From UBA12545 sp051024685 (GTDB taxonomy: Bacteria > Bacillota > DSM-521 > Neomoorellales > Neomoorellaceae): a stretch of DNA of 64,000 bases. The notes beneath the pieces are model-generated. The model made no database searches. It was not told where the DNA came from and saw only the letters and a program-made list of their open reading frames with translations. The position numbers and the translations under genes are program-made. The stretch covers positions 1 through 64,000 of the forward strand of contig JAZHPA010000009.1 in assembly GCA_051024685.1 (NCBI GenBank), in the 5' to 3' direction. This document shows, in pieces, positions 50,640 to 60,461 of this stretch (position 1 is its first letter; each line of letters opens with the position of its first letter).

Positions 50640-51095
50640 TCACTTCAAGTAGGCGACTAGCTGGACCAGCAGGGCCGCAATGCCCCCGGCCATGAGGGGG
50701 CCTACCGGGATGCCGCCGAAAAAAGCGACCCCGATGATGGAGCCCAAGACCATGCCGATCATCATTTGGGGGTACCGCTGGAGGAGCTCCAAACCCTGAT
50801 AATTCATATGCGTAGCGATGACTCCGCTCAAAACAGCGATAATCCCGTTGGAACTTATAAAGGATTTTAATATCTCGGCCGCCGAAACCCGACCGGAACT
50901 AAAGGGTATGAGGACGGAAATGACGAGACAGATAAGGCCGACCTCCAGCGCCCGACGCTCCAAAACGGGAAAAAAGCGCTGAAAGTTGGTAAATTGCAAG
51001 AGCAGTAAAATGGCCGACGCGGCCGCAATAATGTTTGAACGGCCGATGATGCCGAGCACCATGATGAGCAGCAGGAGCAGGGTGGACGAGTTCAT
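50640..51095 (-). CDS. DUF441 membrane protein
   Basis: 151 residues with four membrane segments, of the DUF441 (UPF0756, YeaL) family, recognised by GIIGRSNIIAAASAILLL and GGIPVGPLMAGGIAALL. Function unknown. It appears monocistronic. Confidence 0.88.
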   Translation of the reverse strand: MNSSTLLLLLIMVLGIIGRSNIIAAASAILLLLQFTNFQRFFPVLERRALEVGLICLVISVLIPFSSGRVSAAEILKSFISSNGIIAVLSGVIATHMNYQGLELLQRYPQMMIGMVLGSIIGVAFFGGIPVGPLMAGGIAALLVQLVAYLK

Positions 51096-51177
51096 GGGAA
51101 CTCCCCTTTAATCTGTTTCACTGCATTTATATGCTCACCTGCTGCTCGAATAGTCCCCGGGGAAAAAGGGTGCCCTT

Positions 51178-51897
51178 TCAGCGGTATATTTTTATCAAGC
51201 CGCCGTTGTAGTAGGGGACGGTGTTCAGCAGCCCGACCCGGCTGCTGTAATCCAGATCCGCTTCAAAGCCTAAATCCAGCAATTGCCTCCCGTGCAGGCT
51301 GTTCCTTAGAGTCCCGGCCACGTCGCCCTTGTAGAGGCTATAAAGCTGGAGGGCCGCCCAGGCCCCATCCCGCAGGGAATAATAACCCCTCTGCCGGAGT
51401 TCGTCGATTAAGAGCCCGGCGGTTAAAAAATCTTCCAGCGAAAAACGGTCTTTGGTACCCGCACAGAGGATAGTCACATCCCCCCTCGCCTCGGCGGCGG
51501 CCGCCGCTACCGCAGGAGCGTTGACCAGAGCGGCCAAAAAGGTAATACGGGCCGGTGTAGCCCTTTTAATGGCCCTGGTGCCGTTGGTGGTGGTCATGAT
51601 AATCCTTTTTCCGCCCACCACTTCGGCGGTATATTCCAGGGGAGAGTTGCCCAGGTCAAAGCCCGGGATCTTTACTCCCCCCCTTTCGCCGCCCAGGAGC
51701 ACCCGGTCGTCCCCTAACCTTTCCCGCATTTCGATGGCTTCCTCGGGGGTGAGAACAGGTATGATTTCTAGGCACCCCGCTTCCAGGGCGGTGGCAATGG
51801 TAGTGGTAGCCCGCAAAGTATCCACCACCAGGACCACTTTGCCCGCTAATCCGTCATCCGTAGCGCTATTAATGGTGCTGAAAACATCGATTTCCAA
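51178..51897 (-). CDS. comB: 2-phosphosulfolactate phosphatase
   Basis: 239 residues of the ComB family: VVLVVDTLRATTTIATAL, LGGERGGVKIPGFDLGNSP and TTTNGTRAI are clear. It converts 2-phosphosulfolactate to 3-sulfolactate. With ComA this is the start of coenzyme M synthesis in methanogens; in spore-formers the same pair can supply sulfolactate to the spore. It lies 176 bases after comA. Confidence 0.92.
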   Translation of the reverse strand: MEIDVFSTINSATDDGLAGKVVLVVDTLRATTTIATALEAGCLEIIPVLTPEEAIEMRERLGDDRVLLGGERGGVKIPGFDLGNSPLEYTAEVVGGKRIIMTTTNGTRAIKRATPARITFLAALVNAPAVAAAAAEARGDVTILCAGTKDRFSLEDFLTAGLLIDELRQRGYYSLRDGAWAALQLYSLYKGDVAGTLRNSLHGRQLLDLGFEADLDYSSRVGLLNTVPYYNGGLIKIYR

Positions 51898-51910
51898 ACA
51901 AACCCCTCCA

Positions 51911-51949
51911 CAAATTAAGGCGCAACCATCCTTAATAAGGCTTGCGCCT
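51911..51949 (-). terminator. Hairpin between comA and comB
   Basis: AGGCGCAA pairs with TTGCGCCT, followed on the minus strand by TTAATTT. It stands just before comB, so read-through or separate promoters must be involved. A second C/G-rich repeat (GCAGGCCTG region) follows comA. Confidence 0.55.
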
Positions 51950-52073
51950 CGCCGGTACGGCGCCGGGATGTCCTCCTACGACCCGCAGGCTTCTCAACAG
52001 GCCTGCACCGGGGGGTGCAGGCCCTGAGGAGTAATATATTTCTCCGCCGCCGTACTTGATTCCTGCCAAACTC

Positions 52074-52892
52074 TTAGGAAATTGCCGCTCTCAAGGTAGC
52101 CCGCAAAGTGTCACCCCGCAGCCCCACCCGTAAGGCCTCCAGGGCCAGCACGTCCTGGGGGTGAACGTTGCCCAGGTTAACATTGGGACCAAAGCGCAGG
52201 ATCAGTTCCTGCTGCTGCTGTTTTAAGGGCGCTTCCCAGATGATATCTTCCAGCCGTTCAATGCCCGCCGCCATGGCCTCCAGTTCATCCCATTTGATAC
52301 CACCGCCGTCGTCGTAGATAACCACCCCCTTGCCGGACTCCCGGCCTTCTACAATTACTTTATACGCCCCGTCCCGTAAATCCTGGCGTATCTGCTCCAA
52401 GATGGCCGTTTCCTCCACCCGGTCCCGGGGATCTTTCTTCCCCACCTCGCTTATTACACCCAGACCCAGCTCCAGGGCACGGTGAATGGCCCGCCGACGT
52501 ACCTCCGGACTCATGGTTATCGTACCGTCGGAAACCTCTACAAAAGTGTATCCCATTTCCTTGGCCGTCTTGAGGTAAAGCTCCAGCTTCCCCTGAAGCA
52601 CAGCCACTTCCAGAAAGGTCCCGCCCGGGAAGATATCGATCCCGTAAGAGCGTACCAGGCTGATCTTTTCCTTTAAGATTTCCGCCGGGTAAAACACGGA
52701 GGTGCCAAAGCCAAGCTTTATAAAATCAATGTACGGCGCTGCCACCCCCAGCAAATCTTGGACCTGGCTTAACCCCATCCCCTTGTCGATAACCATAGTC
52801 AAACCTTGATGGCGCGGTTTTTGCAGGCGCCCTTGGAGGGGAAAATCCAGAACCTCCTGCCAACTGCCCCCTCGAAAATCTCCCTTTTGCAT
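52074..52892 (-). CDS. comA: Phosphosulfolactate synthase
   Basis: 272 residues, a TIM-barrel that adds sulfite to phosphoenolpyruvate. Recognised by TMVIDKGMGLSQVQDLL, DFIKLGFGTSVFYP, GGTFLEVAV, VEVSDGTITM and EGRESGKGVVIYDDGG. ATG with GGGGGAGG upstream. No later coenzyme M genes are nearby, favouring sulfolactate as the product. Confidence 0.92.
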   Translation of the reverse strand: MQKGDFRGGSWQEVLDFPLQGRLQKPRHQGLTMVIDKGMGLSQVQDLLGVAAPYIDFIKLGFGTSVFYPAEILKEKISLVRSYGIDIFPGGTFLEVAVLQGKLELYLKTAKEMGYTFVEVSDGTITMSPEVRRRAIHRALELGLGVISEVGKKDPRDRVEETAILEQIRQDLRDGAYKVIVEGRESGKGVVIYDDGGGIKWDELEAMAAGIERLEDIIWEAPLKQQQQELILRFGPNVNLGNVHPQDVLALEALRVGLRGDTLRATLRAAIS

Positions 52893-53151
52893 GTCGACTG
52901 TCGCCTCCCCCTAAGAGTGCTGTATTTAGTTCCCCTGTTACTTTATTCTGTGAAGGCCTAAAGGGAAACAGGTGAGAGGCACCGAGGGGGTCCGAATCCT
53001 ATAAAAAACTAGACGTCCCCGGCCGCCGAAAAAATACCACAGGGGGATGGCTCAAGGCCCCTGAGCGGCCAAGGATAACAAAATATCCCGTAAATGTTCC
53101 CCCCAAAGTTAGGACAAAATAGAAGCAGTGAACTAAACGAGGTGATGTCGG

Positions 53152-54375
53152 TTGCAGGCTTCTATGCTGCTCCCCTTCGCTATTCTCTGCGCCGTCCCTT
53201 TCATTATGGTCCTGGGCAATTCTATGCTGGTGCCCCTTTTGCCCGAAATGAAAGAGGCTATGAACGTAAGTCTCTTTCAAGTAAGCCTTTTCATTACCGC
53301 CTTTTCCCTGCCGGCAGGGATCGTCATCCCTTTTGCCGGTTTTTTATCCGACCGCTTCGGCCGCCGGATAGTGATGTCCCCTGCCCTCGTCCTTTACGGG
53401 GCCGGCGGGCTGTTGGCCGGTCTGGCCGCCACTTTCCTCGCCCAACCCTACTTCCTCATCCTGGCGAGCCGAATACTCCAGGGCATCGGGGCAGGGGGAA
53501 CCTACCAACTGGCCATGGCCCTGGTAGGGGACATCTTCCAGAGTAAGGAGCGGGCCAAAGCTCTGGGCACCCTGGAAGCCTCCAACGGGCTGGGCAAAGT
53601 CATCAGCCCTATAGCCGGCTCTCTTCTAGGCCTCATCGTCTGGTTTGCTCCTTTCTATGCCTACGGCCTCCTGGCCATCCCCACCGGGATAGCCGTGTGG
53701 CTGGTGGTGCGCGAGCCCCGGCAGGGGAAGGGGGAACACAAGAGCCTTGCAGCCTACTTTGCAAGCCTTAAACAAATTTTTAGGGAAAAAGGCCTGGGCC
53801 TTCTGGCCTGCTTCCTGGCCGGAATGGTGGTGCTCTTTATTTTATTTGGCGTTTTAAGCCTGGTAGCGGATTCGTTGGAAGCTACTTATAACTTTCACGG
53901 CTTAAAAGTGGGACTGCTCATCGCCGTCCCGGTGGGGGCCATGGCCCTGACCTCTTACCTCTCAGGCAGCTACCTCCAGAGAAAAGCGGGCCATCTCCTC
54001 AAAGTAACCACCGTGGCCGGCCTGGCCCTGGTAGCCGCCTCCCTGTTTATTATGGCCTTCCGGCCGCCCGTCTATATTCTATTCGGGGCCCTCATCCTCT
54101 TAGGCTTGGGCACCGGGGCCGTGCTACCGGCGGTAAACACCCTCATCACCAGTGCGGCTTCCGCTTCGGAGCGCGGAGGCGTTACCTGCCTGTACGGCTC
54201 CATGCGCTTTTTCGGCGTGGCCTTGGGTCCCCCGGCCTTCGGCATGGCCGTAGGGTGGGGAGCCGCCTCCCTATACGGCCTGGCCGCAGCCCTGGTGGTG
54301 GGAATTGCCCTACTGAGCGCCTTTTTCGTCCGAACCCAGAAAATGCTCCCCCCGGAGCTTCTGGCCCGAAATTAA
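53152..54375 (+). CDS. MFS transporter (drug/metabolite exporter type)
   Basis: 407 residues, TTG start with GAGGTG upstream, about 12 membrane segments. The motif-A loop GFLSDRFGRRIVM (about 64-76) and RILQGIGAGGTYQLAMALVG in segment 4-5 place it in the DHA1 exporter group. Substrate unknown. No regulator is adjacent. Confidence 0.9.
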   Translation: MQASMLLPFAILCAVPFIMVLGNSMLVPLLPEMKEAMNVSLFQVSLFITAFSLPAGIVIPFAGFLSDRFGRRIVMSPALVLYGAGGLLAGLAATFLAQPYFLILASRILQGIGAGGTYQLAMALVGDIFQSKERAKALGTLEASNGLGKVISPIAGSLLGLIVWFAPFYAYGLLAIPTGIAVWLVVREPRQGKGEHKSLAAYFASLKQIFREKGLGLLACFLAGMVVLFILFGVLSLVADSLEATYNFHGLKVGLLIAVPVGAMALTSYLSGSYLQRKAGHLLKVTTVAGLALVAASLFIMAFRPPVYILFGALILLGLGTGAVLPAVNTLITSAASASERGGVTCLYGSMRFFGVALGPPAFGMAVGWGAASLYGLAAALVVGIALLSAFFVRTQKMLPPELLARN

Positions 54376-54397
54376 AAAAGCGGGTTTCACCCCGCTT
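54374..54397 (-). terminator. Terminator shared by the MFS gene and phoU
   Basis: AAGCGGG pairs with CCCGCTT; the minus strand continues with TTTT. It overlaps the MFS stop codon and serves mainly the phoU transcript. Confidence 0.85.
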
Positions 54398-54414
54398 GCG
54401 ACCTGAACATCCCT

Positions 54415-55086
54415 TCAATCGTTTAATTCTTTACGCTCCCCTGTTTCCAGATAAATGGCTTCCTCTGCAATGTTGGTGGCGTGGTCGGCAATACGCTCCA
54501 AATAGCGGCTTACAAACAGAAGGTAGGTCGCCTGGCCGATGGTCTTGGGGTCCTCCATCATGAAGACCAGGAGTTCCCGGAAGATCTGATTGTGCAAGTG
54601 ATCCACCTGGTCATCCTCCTGGGCCACGGCGTAGGCCAGGTCCACATCACCGTGCACGTAAGCATCCAGAGACTGTTTGACCATGTTTTGGGCCAGTTCG
54701 GCCATACGGGGAATATCGATCAAGGGCTTGATAAGGGGGTGGCCAGTATCGATAATCCGCTTAGCTACCCGGGCGATATCCACTGAATAGTCTGCAATCC
54801 GCTCTAGGTCGGTGATGATCTTAAAACCCGCGGCAATTTTACGCAGGTCTTTGGCCATGGGTTGCTGGGTGGCGATAAGCTTTAAACACTGGTTTTCGAT
54901 CTGGAGCTCGAGGTCATCAACCACTTTATCGCCCTCTATCACCTCGTCGGCTATTTTGGCGTCCAGCTTGGCCAGACTGTCCACTGCCTTAGCTATCACC
55001 TGTTCCACAATGCTGCCCATGCGTAAAATCTCCTGTTGCAGATATTCCAAGGACTGGTGAAAACCCTGCCGGGTAAGACCTGCCAT
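54415..55086 (-). CDS. phoU: Phosphate signalling protein PhoU
   Basis: About 223 residues in two three-helix bundles with repeated metal-binding patterns (EGDKVVDDLELQIE and EDDQVDHLHNQIF). It links the Pst transporter to the phosphate two-component system. ATG at 55086 follows AGGGGGC; an earlier in-frame start is rejected. Confidence 0.93.
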   Translation of the reverse strand: MAGLTRQGFHQSLEYLQQEILRMGSIVEQVIAKAVDSLAKLDAKIADEVIEGDKVVDDLELQIENQCLKLIATQQPMAKDLRKIAAGFKIITDLERIADYSVDIARVAKRIIDTGHPLIKPLIDIPRMAELAQNMVKQSLDAYVHGDVDLAYAVAQEDDQVDHLHNQIFRELLVFMMEDPKTIGQATYLLFVSRYLERIADHATNIAEEAIYLETGERKELND

Positions 55087-55200
55087 GGACTGTTCGCCCC
55101 CTATATTTTCTCCCTTATTGCCATCCATTATATTTCACCCCCCTCCCGGTTGTCACCGTTTAGCTTTTATGAATATTGTATACTTTACACTCGCCATTCC

Positions 55201-55959
55201 CTATCCGAAGCGCCCGGTAATATAATCCTCCGTCCGCTGGTCCCGCGGCCTGGTGAAAATAATAGCCGTCTCATCGCACTCCACGATCTCCCCGTTCAAG
55301 AAAAAGGCCGTCGTATCGGAAACCCGGGCGGCCTGCTGCATGTTGTGGGTGACCATGACGATGGTATATCGCTCTTTCAGGGAAAGAACCAGTTCCTCAA
55401 TCTTAAGGGTCGAGACCGGGTCCAGGGCAGAGGACGGCTCATCCATGAGGATGACCTCCGGATCCACCGCCAGGCAGCGGGCAATACACAGCCGCTGCTG
55501 CTGCCCGCCGGATAAACTCAGGGCCGATTGTTTCAACCGGTCGGCCACTTCATCCCACAGGGCTGCCGCTTTTAAGCTGCGCTCAACGATTTCATCGAGG
55601 TCTTTCTTCCTCTTTATGCCGTGGATGCGCGGACCGTAGGCCACATTATCATAAATGGACATGGGGAAGGGGTTCGGCCTTTGAAAAACCATCCCCACCC
55701 GTTTGCGCAGCCAAATCACGTCCACATCAGGATCATAAATGTTCTTTTCATCCAGCAGGACTTCCCCCGACAGGTGGCTGTTGTCTATCAAGTCGTTTAA
55801 CCTGTTTAAGGTGCGCAAAAAAGTAGATTTACCACAGCCCGAAGGTCCGATCAACGCCGTAATGCGGTTTTCTTCAATGGTCAGATTGATGTCCTTCAGG
55901 GCCCTGATGTTGCCGTAATAAAAATTCAAATTCTTAACCCGTATCTTCGGCTTTCCCAT
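55201..55959 (-). CDS. pstB: Phosphate ABC transporter ATPase PstB
   Basis: 252 residues: Walker A GPSGCGKST, signature LSGGQQQRLCIARCLA, Walker B VILMDEPSSALD, and the PstB-typical QRPNPFPMSIYDNVAYGPR. It powers phosphate import. pstS, pstC and pstA are not upstream; fhs is there instead, so the transporter is split between loci or pstB starts a transcript of its own. Confidence 0.95.
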   Translation of the reverse strand: MGKPKIRVKNLNFYYGNIRALKDINLTIEENRITALIGPSGCGKSTFLRTLNRLNDLIDNSHLSGEVLLDEKNIYDPDVDVIWLRKRVGMVFQRPNPFPMSIYDNVAYGPRIHGIKRKKDLDEIVERSLKAAALWDEVADRLKQSALSLSGGQQQRLCIARCLAVDPEVILMDEPSSALDPVSTLKIEELVLSLKERYTIVMVTHNMQQAARVSDTTAFFLNGEIVECDETAIIFTRPRDQRTEDYITGRFG

Positions 55960-56080
55960 TTAATTTAATCTCCTGACCTCTTGCCCTATATTTCTATGCC
56001 CGATTCTCGGCCCTAATATTCCTACTGTAAATTATAGAGCAGCCTTATTAAGGATACGTTAGGGCCGGATTAAGCCTATG

Positions 56081-56122
56081 TTAAAAGGAGCAGCGGCCAG
56101 GATTTCCCTCAGCCACCGCTCC
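56081..56122 (-). terminator. Terminator of fhs
   Basis: On the minus strand GGAGCGGTGGC pairs with GCCGCTGCTCC over 11 positions (two G-U), followed by TTTTAAC. Confidence 0.85.
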
Positions 56123-56144
56123 GGATAACAAAATCAGGCAGTGG

Positions 56145-57827
56145 CTAGAACAGGCCGGTAATCACGCCGTCGGCATCAATGTCGATGTTGCAGGCCGCCG
56201 GGCGCTTGGGCAACCCGGGCATGGTCATGATAGCGCCGGTAATGGGTACGATGAAGCCGGCACCGGCGGACAGGCGCACCTCCCGTACGGTTATGGAGAA
56301 ATTGCGCGGTCGGCCCAACTTGGTCATATCATCAGACAGGGAGTACTGGGTCTTAGCCATGACCACCGGCAGGTTGCCGTAGCCCATGGCCGTAAAATTG
56401 GCAATGGCCTTTTCCGCCTCGGGAGTGTAATTTACACCGTCGGCGCCGTAAATCTCGGTGGCAATCCTGTGGATCTTATCTTTAATGGGCAGTTCCAGTT
56501 CGTACAGGAAACGGAAGTTGGAGGGTTTGGTCTCGATGGTCTTTAGGACCTTCTGGGCCAGTTCGATACCGCCCGCGCCCCCTTTGGCCCACACTTCCGA
56601 CAGGGCCACTTCGGCGCCGGCCTTGGCGCAAAGGTCGTAGAGAAGGTTGAGCTCCCGCTCGGTATCGGTGGGGAAGGCGTTAATGGCCACCACTACCGGC
56701 ACACCAAATTTCCCTACATTCTCAATGTGTTTTTCCAGATTGGCAAAGCCGGCCTCCAGGGCCGCCATGTTTTCTTGGGCCAGTTCGGATTTCGGAACCC
56801 CGCCGTGCATTTTGAGGGCCCGGACTGTGGCCACAATCACCGCCACGTCGGGTTTTAGGCCTGCATAGCGGCACTTCACGTCGAAGAACTTCTCCGCCCC
56901 CAGGTCGGCACCAAATCCTGCTTCGGTTACTACGTAATCGGCCAGTTTGAGGGCTGTCTTGGTGGCCATGATGCTGTTGCACCCGTGGGCTATGTTGGCA
57001 AAGGGACCGCCGTGGACGAAGGCTGGGGTATTCTCCAGGGTCTGCACCAAATTAGGCTTGATGGCGTCTTTCATGAGGAGGGCCATAGCTCCCTGGGCTT
57101 CCAGGTCACCGGCCGTTACAGGCCTGCCGTCATAGGTATACCCTACCACTATACGGCGGAACCGCTCTTTCAAATCCATAAGGTCACCGGCCAGGCACAG
57201 GCACGCCATAACTTCGGAAGCCACGGAAATATCAAAGCCGGTCTCCCGCGGCACACCGTTGGCTTTGCCGCCCAAGCCGATAACTGTGTAGCGCAGGGCA
57301 CGGTCGTTCAGGTCGATAACCCGCCGCCATGTAATCGTTCGGGGATCGATGCCTAGTTCGTTGCCCTGCTGGAGATGGTTGTCCACCATCGCGGCCAGCA
57401 GATTATGGGCATAGGTCACGGCGTGGATGTCGCCGGTAAAATGGAGGTTAATGTCTTCCATGGGTACCACTTGGGCATATCCGCCACCGGCCGCCCCTCC
57501 CTTGATGCCGAAGCTAGGGCCCAAGGAGGGCTCCCGCAGGCAGACCATGACCTTCTTACCCAGCCGGGCCAGGCCGTCGGTCAGCCCGACGCTGGTGGTA
57601 GTCTTGCCTTCACCGGCTGGAGTTGGGGTAATGGCCGTGACCAGGATCAGCTTGCCGTCGGGCTTATCCTGCAACCGGCGGTACACATTAAGGGATATTT
57701 TGGCCTTGTATTTGCCGTATAGCTCCACCTCGTCTTCCTCAATGCCTAAATCCCTGGCCAGTTCCATGACGGGCTTCATTTTGGCCCTTTGGGCGATTTC
57801 GATATCGGTCGGCATACGATTAGACAA
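56145..57827 (-). CDS. fhs: Formate-tetrahydrofolate ligase
   Basis: 560 residues, TTG start with AGGAGTG upstream. The ATP loop TPTPAGEGKTTT is at 67-78, with LREPSLGPSFGIKGGAAGGG, and FHFTGD-like NLHFTGDIHAVTYAHNLLAA following. It makes 10-formyl-THF from formate and ATP, the second step of the methyl branch of the Wood-Ljungdahl pathway. The other pathway genes are not in the window. Confidence 0.97.
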   Translation of the reverse strand: MSNRMPTDIEIAQRAKMKPVMELARDLGIEEDEVELYGKYKAKISLNVYRRLQDKPDGKLILVTAITPTPAGEGKTTTSVGLTDGLARLGKKVMVCLREPSLGPSFGIKGGAAGGGYAQVVPMEDINLHFTGDIHAVTYAHNLLAAMVDNHLQQGNELGIDPRTITWRRVIDLNDRALRYTVIGLGGKANGVPRETGFDISVASEVMACLCLAGDLMDLKERFRRIVVGYTYDGRPVTAGDLEAQGAMALLMKDAIKPNLVQTLENTPAFVHGGPFANIAHGCNSIMATKTALKLADYVVTEAGFGADLGAEKFFDVKCRYAGLKPDVAVIVATVRALKMHGGVPKSELAQENMAALEAGFANLEKHIENVGKFGVPVVVAINAFPTDTERELNLLYDLCAKAGAEVALSEVWAKGGAGGIELAQKVLKTIETKPSNFRFLYELELPIKDKIHRIATEIYGADGVNYTPEAEKAIANFTAMGYGNLPVVMAKTQYSLSDDMTKLGRPRNFSITVREVRLSAGAGFIVPITGAIMTMPGLPKRPAACNIDIDADGVITGLF

Positions 57828-57969
57828 TGTAAGAACACTCCTTTCATGTAATTTTTAAATATATAAGAGGCCCGTCCTTCTGGAGAAATTATTTCGCCAT
57901 TTCTTGATTTGTTCCTTCCGAAAGCTTAAATAAGGGGCCTAAAAATTAAATTAAATTTAAAGTAGGACC

Positions 57970-58803
57970 TCAAATTAATTCCAGACTGAAATCCAGGGCG
58001 GGGGGGCTGTGGGTCAAAGCCCCTACGGAAATGAAATCGACACCGGTGGCAGCCACCGCAGCCACCTCCTCGAGGGTAATACCCCCTGAAGCTTCCACCA
58101 GTGCTCTGCCCCCGATCATGTCTACCGCCTGTTGCATCGCTTGCAGCGACATATTATCTAGCATGATGAGGTCCACCCCGGCCTCCAGGGCTTCGGCCAC
58201 CTGATCCAGGTTCTCCACTTCTACTTCGATTTTGGCGGTAAGGGGTATGAAGCGGCGCGCCTTCTCCACCGCCCGGAGAATGCCCCCTGCCCCCCGGATG
58301 TGGTTCTCCTTGAGAAGGACGGCATCCCCCAGATTAAAGCGGTGGTTGGTGCCGCCGCCCACGCGAACGGCATATTTATCCAGCATCCTGAGCCCGGGGA
58401 CCGTTTTACGGGTGTCGCAGATTCTCGCCTTATAGGGCTTCACGCGCTCTACATAACGCGCCGTTAAAGAGGCAATGCCTGAGAGGCGCTGCAGGAAATT
58501 GAGGGCCACCCTCTCGCCACCCAGGATGCTCAGCAGGGGGCCCTCTACCCAAGCCACGGTTTGTCCCGGAGCAACCCTGCTTCCTTCTTCCACCAGGGGG
58601 GTGAGACTACAGCCCGGCGGGGCCATCCGGAAAACCACTTCGGCCACCGGCAGCCCAGCTATGATCCCTTCCTGGCGGGCAATAATTTCTCCTCGGCCCT
58701 GGTCTTCAAGGTCGAACAGGGCGGCGCTGGTCAAATCTCCGGCGCCCAAATCCTCCTCCAGGGCCCTGGTAACTATCTCCTTGACGGCCAACATATTCAA
58801 CAT
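57970..58803 (-). CDS. nadC: Nicotinate-nucleotide pyrophosphorylase
   Basis: 277 residues. EDLGAGDLTS, RKTVPGLRMLDKYAVRVGGG, NHRFNLGDAVLLKENH and IMLDNMS are family marks. It forms NaMN from quinolinate and PRPP. Its ATG overlaps the nadB stop by seven bases. It is the third gene of the nadABC operon. Confidence 0.95.
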   Translation of the reverse strand: MLNMLAVKEIVTRALEEDLGAGDLTSAALFDLEDQGRGEIIARQEGIIAGLPVAEVVFRMAPPGCSLTPLVEEGSRVAPGQTVAWVEGPLLSILGGERVALNFLQRLSGIASLTARYVERVKPYKARICDTRKTVPGLRMLDKYAVRVGGGTNHRFNLGDAVLLKENHIRGAGGILRAVEKARRFIPLTAKIEVEVENLDQVAEALEAGVDLIMLDNMSLQAMQQAVDMIGGRALVEASGGITLEEVAAVAATGVDFISVGALTHSPPALDFSLELI

Positions 58804-60458
58804 GGTTTCCGACCTCCTGAGGAAAATCCTTGACGTTCCTTATCGGCCGGGCCCGCAGGGAGTTCCCGGGGTTCCCGTTCCCGGGCCAGGACCAGGTGTT
58901 TCATGTAAGCAGGGTCCGGAGCCGGGAAGTCGGTGCGGTAATGGGCCCCGCGGCTCTCCCGACGCCAGGCCGCCGCCGTCACCATCAGGCCGGCCAACAG
59001 CAGCATATTGTTGCTTTCAGCCGCCCGGCGCGTAGGAACCTCATAGGCCAGCCGGGACCAGTACCTCTGCAGCTTAGAGGCGGCCTCCTGCAACCCCTCG
59101 CCCTCCCGCAGGAGGCCTACCCGCCTCGCCATAATTTCCCGCAACTCCGCGGCCATAGTATCCTTGGCGGGAGTTCCTCCCTCGCGCAGCTCCTTGTACT
59201 GCAGGGGAGGGCAGGTGGGGCTGGTCAATTTCCGGTCCAGCAGTTCTCTGGCTATGCGTCCCCCGAAAACTACACCCTCAAGCAGAGAATTGCTTCCCAG
59301 GCGGTTGGCCCCATGGACGCCGGTGCAGGCCGCCTCCCCACAGGCATAAAGGCCTTCCAGGCTGGTATGCCCGTTCAGGTCCGTGCGCACCCCGCCCATA
59401 AAATAATGCGCCGCCGGTGCCACCGGCAACCAGTCCCGGGCGGGGTCCAGACCTGCTCTGCGGCACGTGGTTATCACCGTAGGGAAGCGGCGTTCCAGCC
59501 ACACCGGGTCCAGATGGCTGAGGTCCAGGTAAATCCTGCCCCCTCCGGTGCGGGCCATCTCCCGGACGATTGCCCGGGCCACTACGTCCCGGGGTGCCAG
59601 TTCCGCCTGGGGATGGTAAGCAGGCATAAACCGCTCCCCTTTTTCGTTGCGCAAGATGGCTCCTTCGCCGCGCACCGCCTCGGTGATCAAGAAGCCGGCT
59701 GCGCTCGGGTGGGCCAGGGCCGTGGGATGAAACTGGTAAAATTCCAGGTCCACCACTTCTGCTCCGGCCCTGTAGGCCATGGCCACCCCATCCCCTGTGG
59801 CCCCGGCTGGATTAGTGGTTACCGGATAAAGCCGTCCGGCCCCACCGCTGGCCAGCACCGTGGCGGCCGCCAGGACGGCTCCCAGGGACCCGTCCGGCCA
59901 TAATACCAGGGCTCCGAAGCAGCGGCCCTCCTCCACCAGGAGGTCCAGGGCCATGGTTCGCGGCAGGATATGGATCCCTGCTTGGGCTCTGGCCCTGGTG
60001 AACAGGCCCTGCCAGATAACTGCACCCGTGGCATCTCCCCCGGCGTGGAGGACACGCCGCCGGCTGTGGGCCCCTTCCCTGCCCAGGGCCAGACGGCCCT
60101 GCTCTCGGTCGAAGGCTATACCCCACTCCAGGAGCTCCCGAACCCGCTCCGGACCCTCTTCCGCCAGCACCCGGGCGGCCTCCTGGTTGCCCAGGCCCGC
60201 GCCGGCCGCCAGGGTATCCTGCACGTGCAGCTCAACCGAATCCCCCTCGTCCATGACGGCAGCCATGCCGCCCTGGGCCAGATAAGTGCAACAATCTTCC
60301 GGGCGTTCCTTGGTGACCACCATAATCCGGTAGCGGGCCGCCAACTTTAGGGCGGTGAAGAGGCCGGCTATGCCGCTCCCTATAATTAAAACGTCCGTCT
60401 GGTGGCGGGGAAGGTCGGTTAAACGAAAGTTTACCAAGTAGCGGGGTACCGGTTGCAT
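58797..60458 (-). CDS. nadB: L-aspartate oxidase
   Basis: 553 residues, an FAD enzyme of the succinate-dehydrogenase flavoprotein family: GSGIAGLFTALKLA near residue 26, GGMAAVMDEGDSVELHVQDTL, HSRRRVLHAGGDATG and GEAACTGVHGANRLGSNSLLEG. It oxidises aspartate to iminoaspartate for NadA; anaerobes use an alternative acceptor such as fumarate. It follows nadA after three bases. Confidence 0.95.
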   Translation of the reverse strand: MQPVPRYLVNFRLTDLPRHQTDVLIIGSGIAGLFTALKLAARYRIMVVTKERPEDCCTYLAQGGMAAVMDEGDSVELHVQDTLAAGAGLGNQEAARVLAEEGPERVRELLEWGIAFDREQGRLALGREGAHSRRRVLHAGGDATGAVIWQGLFTRARAQAGIHILPRTMALDLLVEEGRCFGALVLWPDGSLGAVLAAATVLASGGAGRLYPVTTNPAGATGDGVAMAYRAGAEVVDLEFYQFHPTALAHPSAAGFLITEAVRGEGAILRNEKGERFMPAYHPQAELAPRDVVARAIVREMARTGGGRIYLDLSHLDPVWLERRFPTVITTCRRAGLDPARDWLPVAPAAHYFMGGVRTDLNGHTSLEGLYACGEAACTGVHGANRLGSNSLLEGVVFGGRIARELLDRKLTSPTCPPLQYKELREGGTPAKDTMAAELREIMARRVGLLREGEGLQEAASKLQRYWSRLAYEVPTRRAAESNNMLLLAGLMVTAAAWRRESRGAHYRTDFPAPDPAYMKHLVLAREREPRELPAGPADKERQGFSSGGRKPC

Positions 60459-60461
60459 AAT

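Noticed and set aside
58830..59903. 357-codon plus-strand frame across nadB
   Set aside because: Antisense shadow of a recognised enzyme with all motifs in the other strand.
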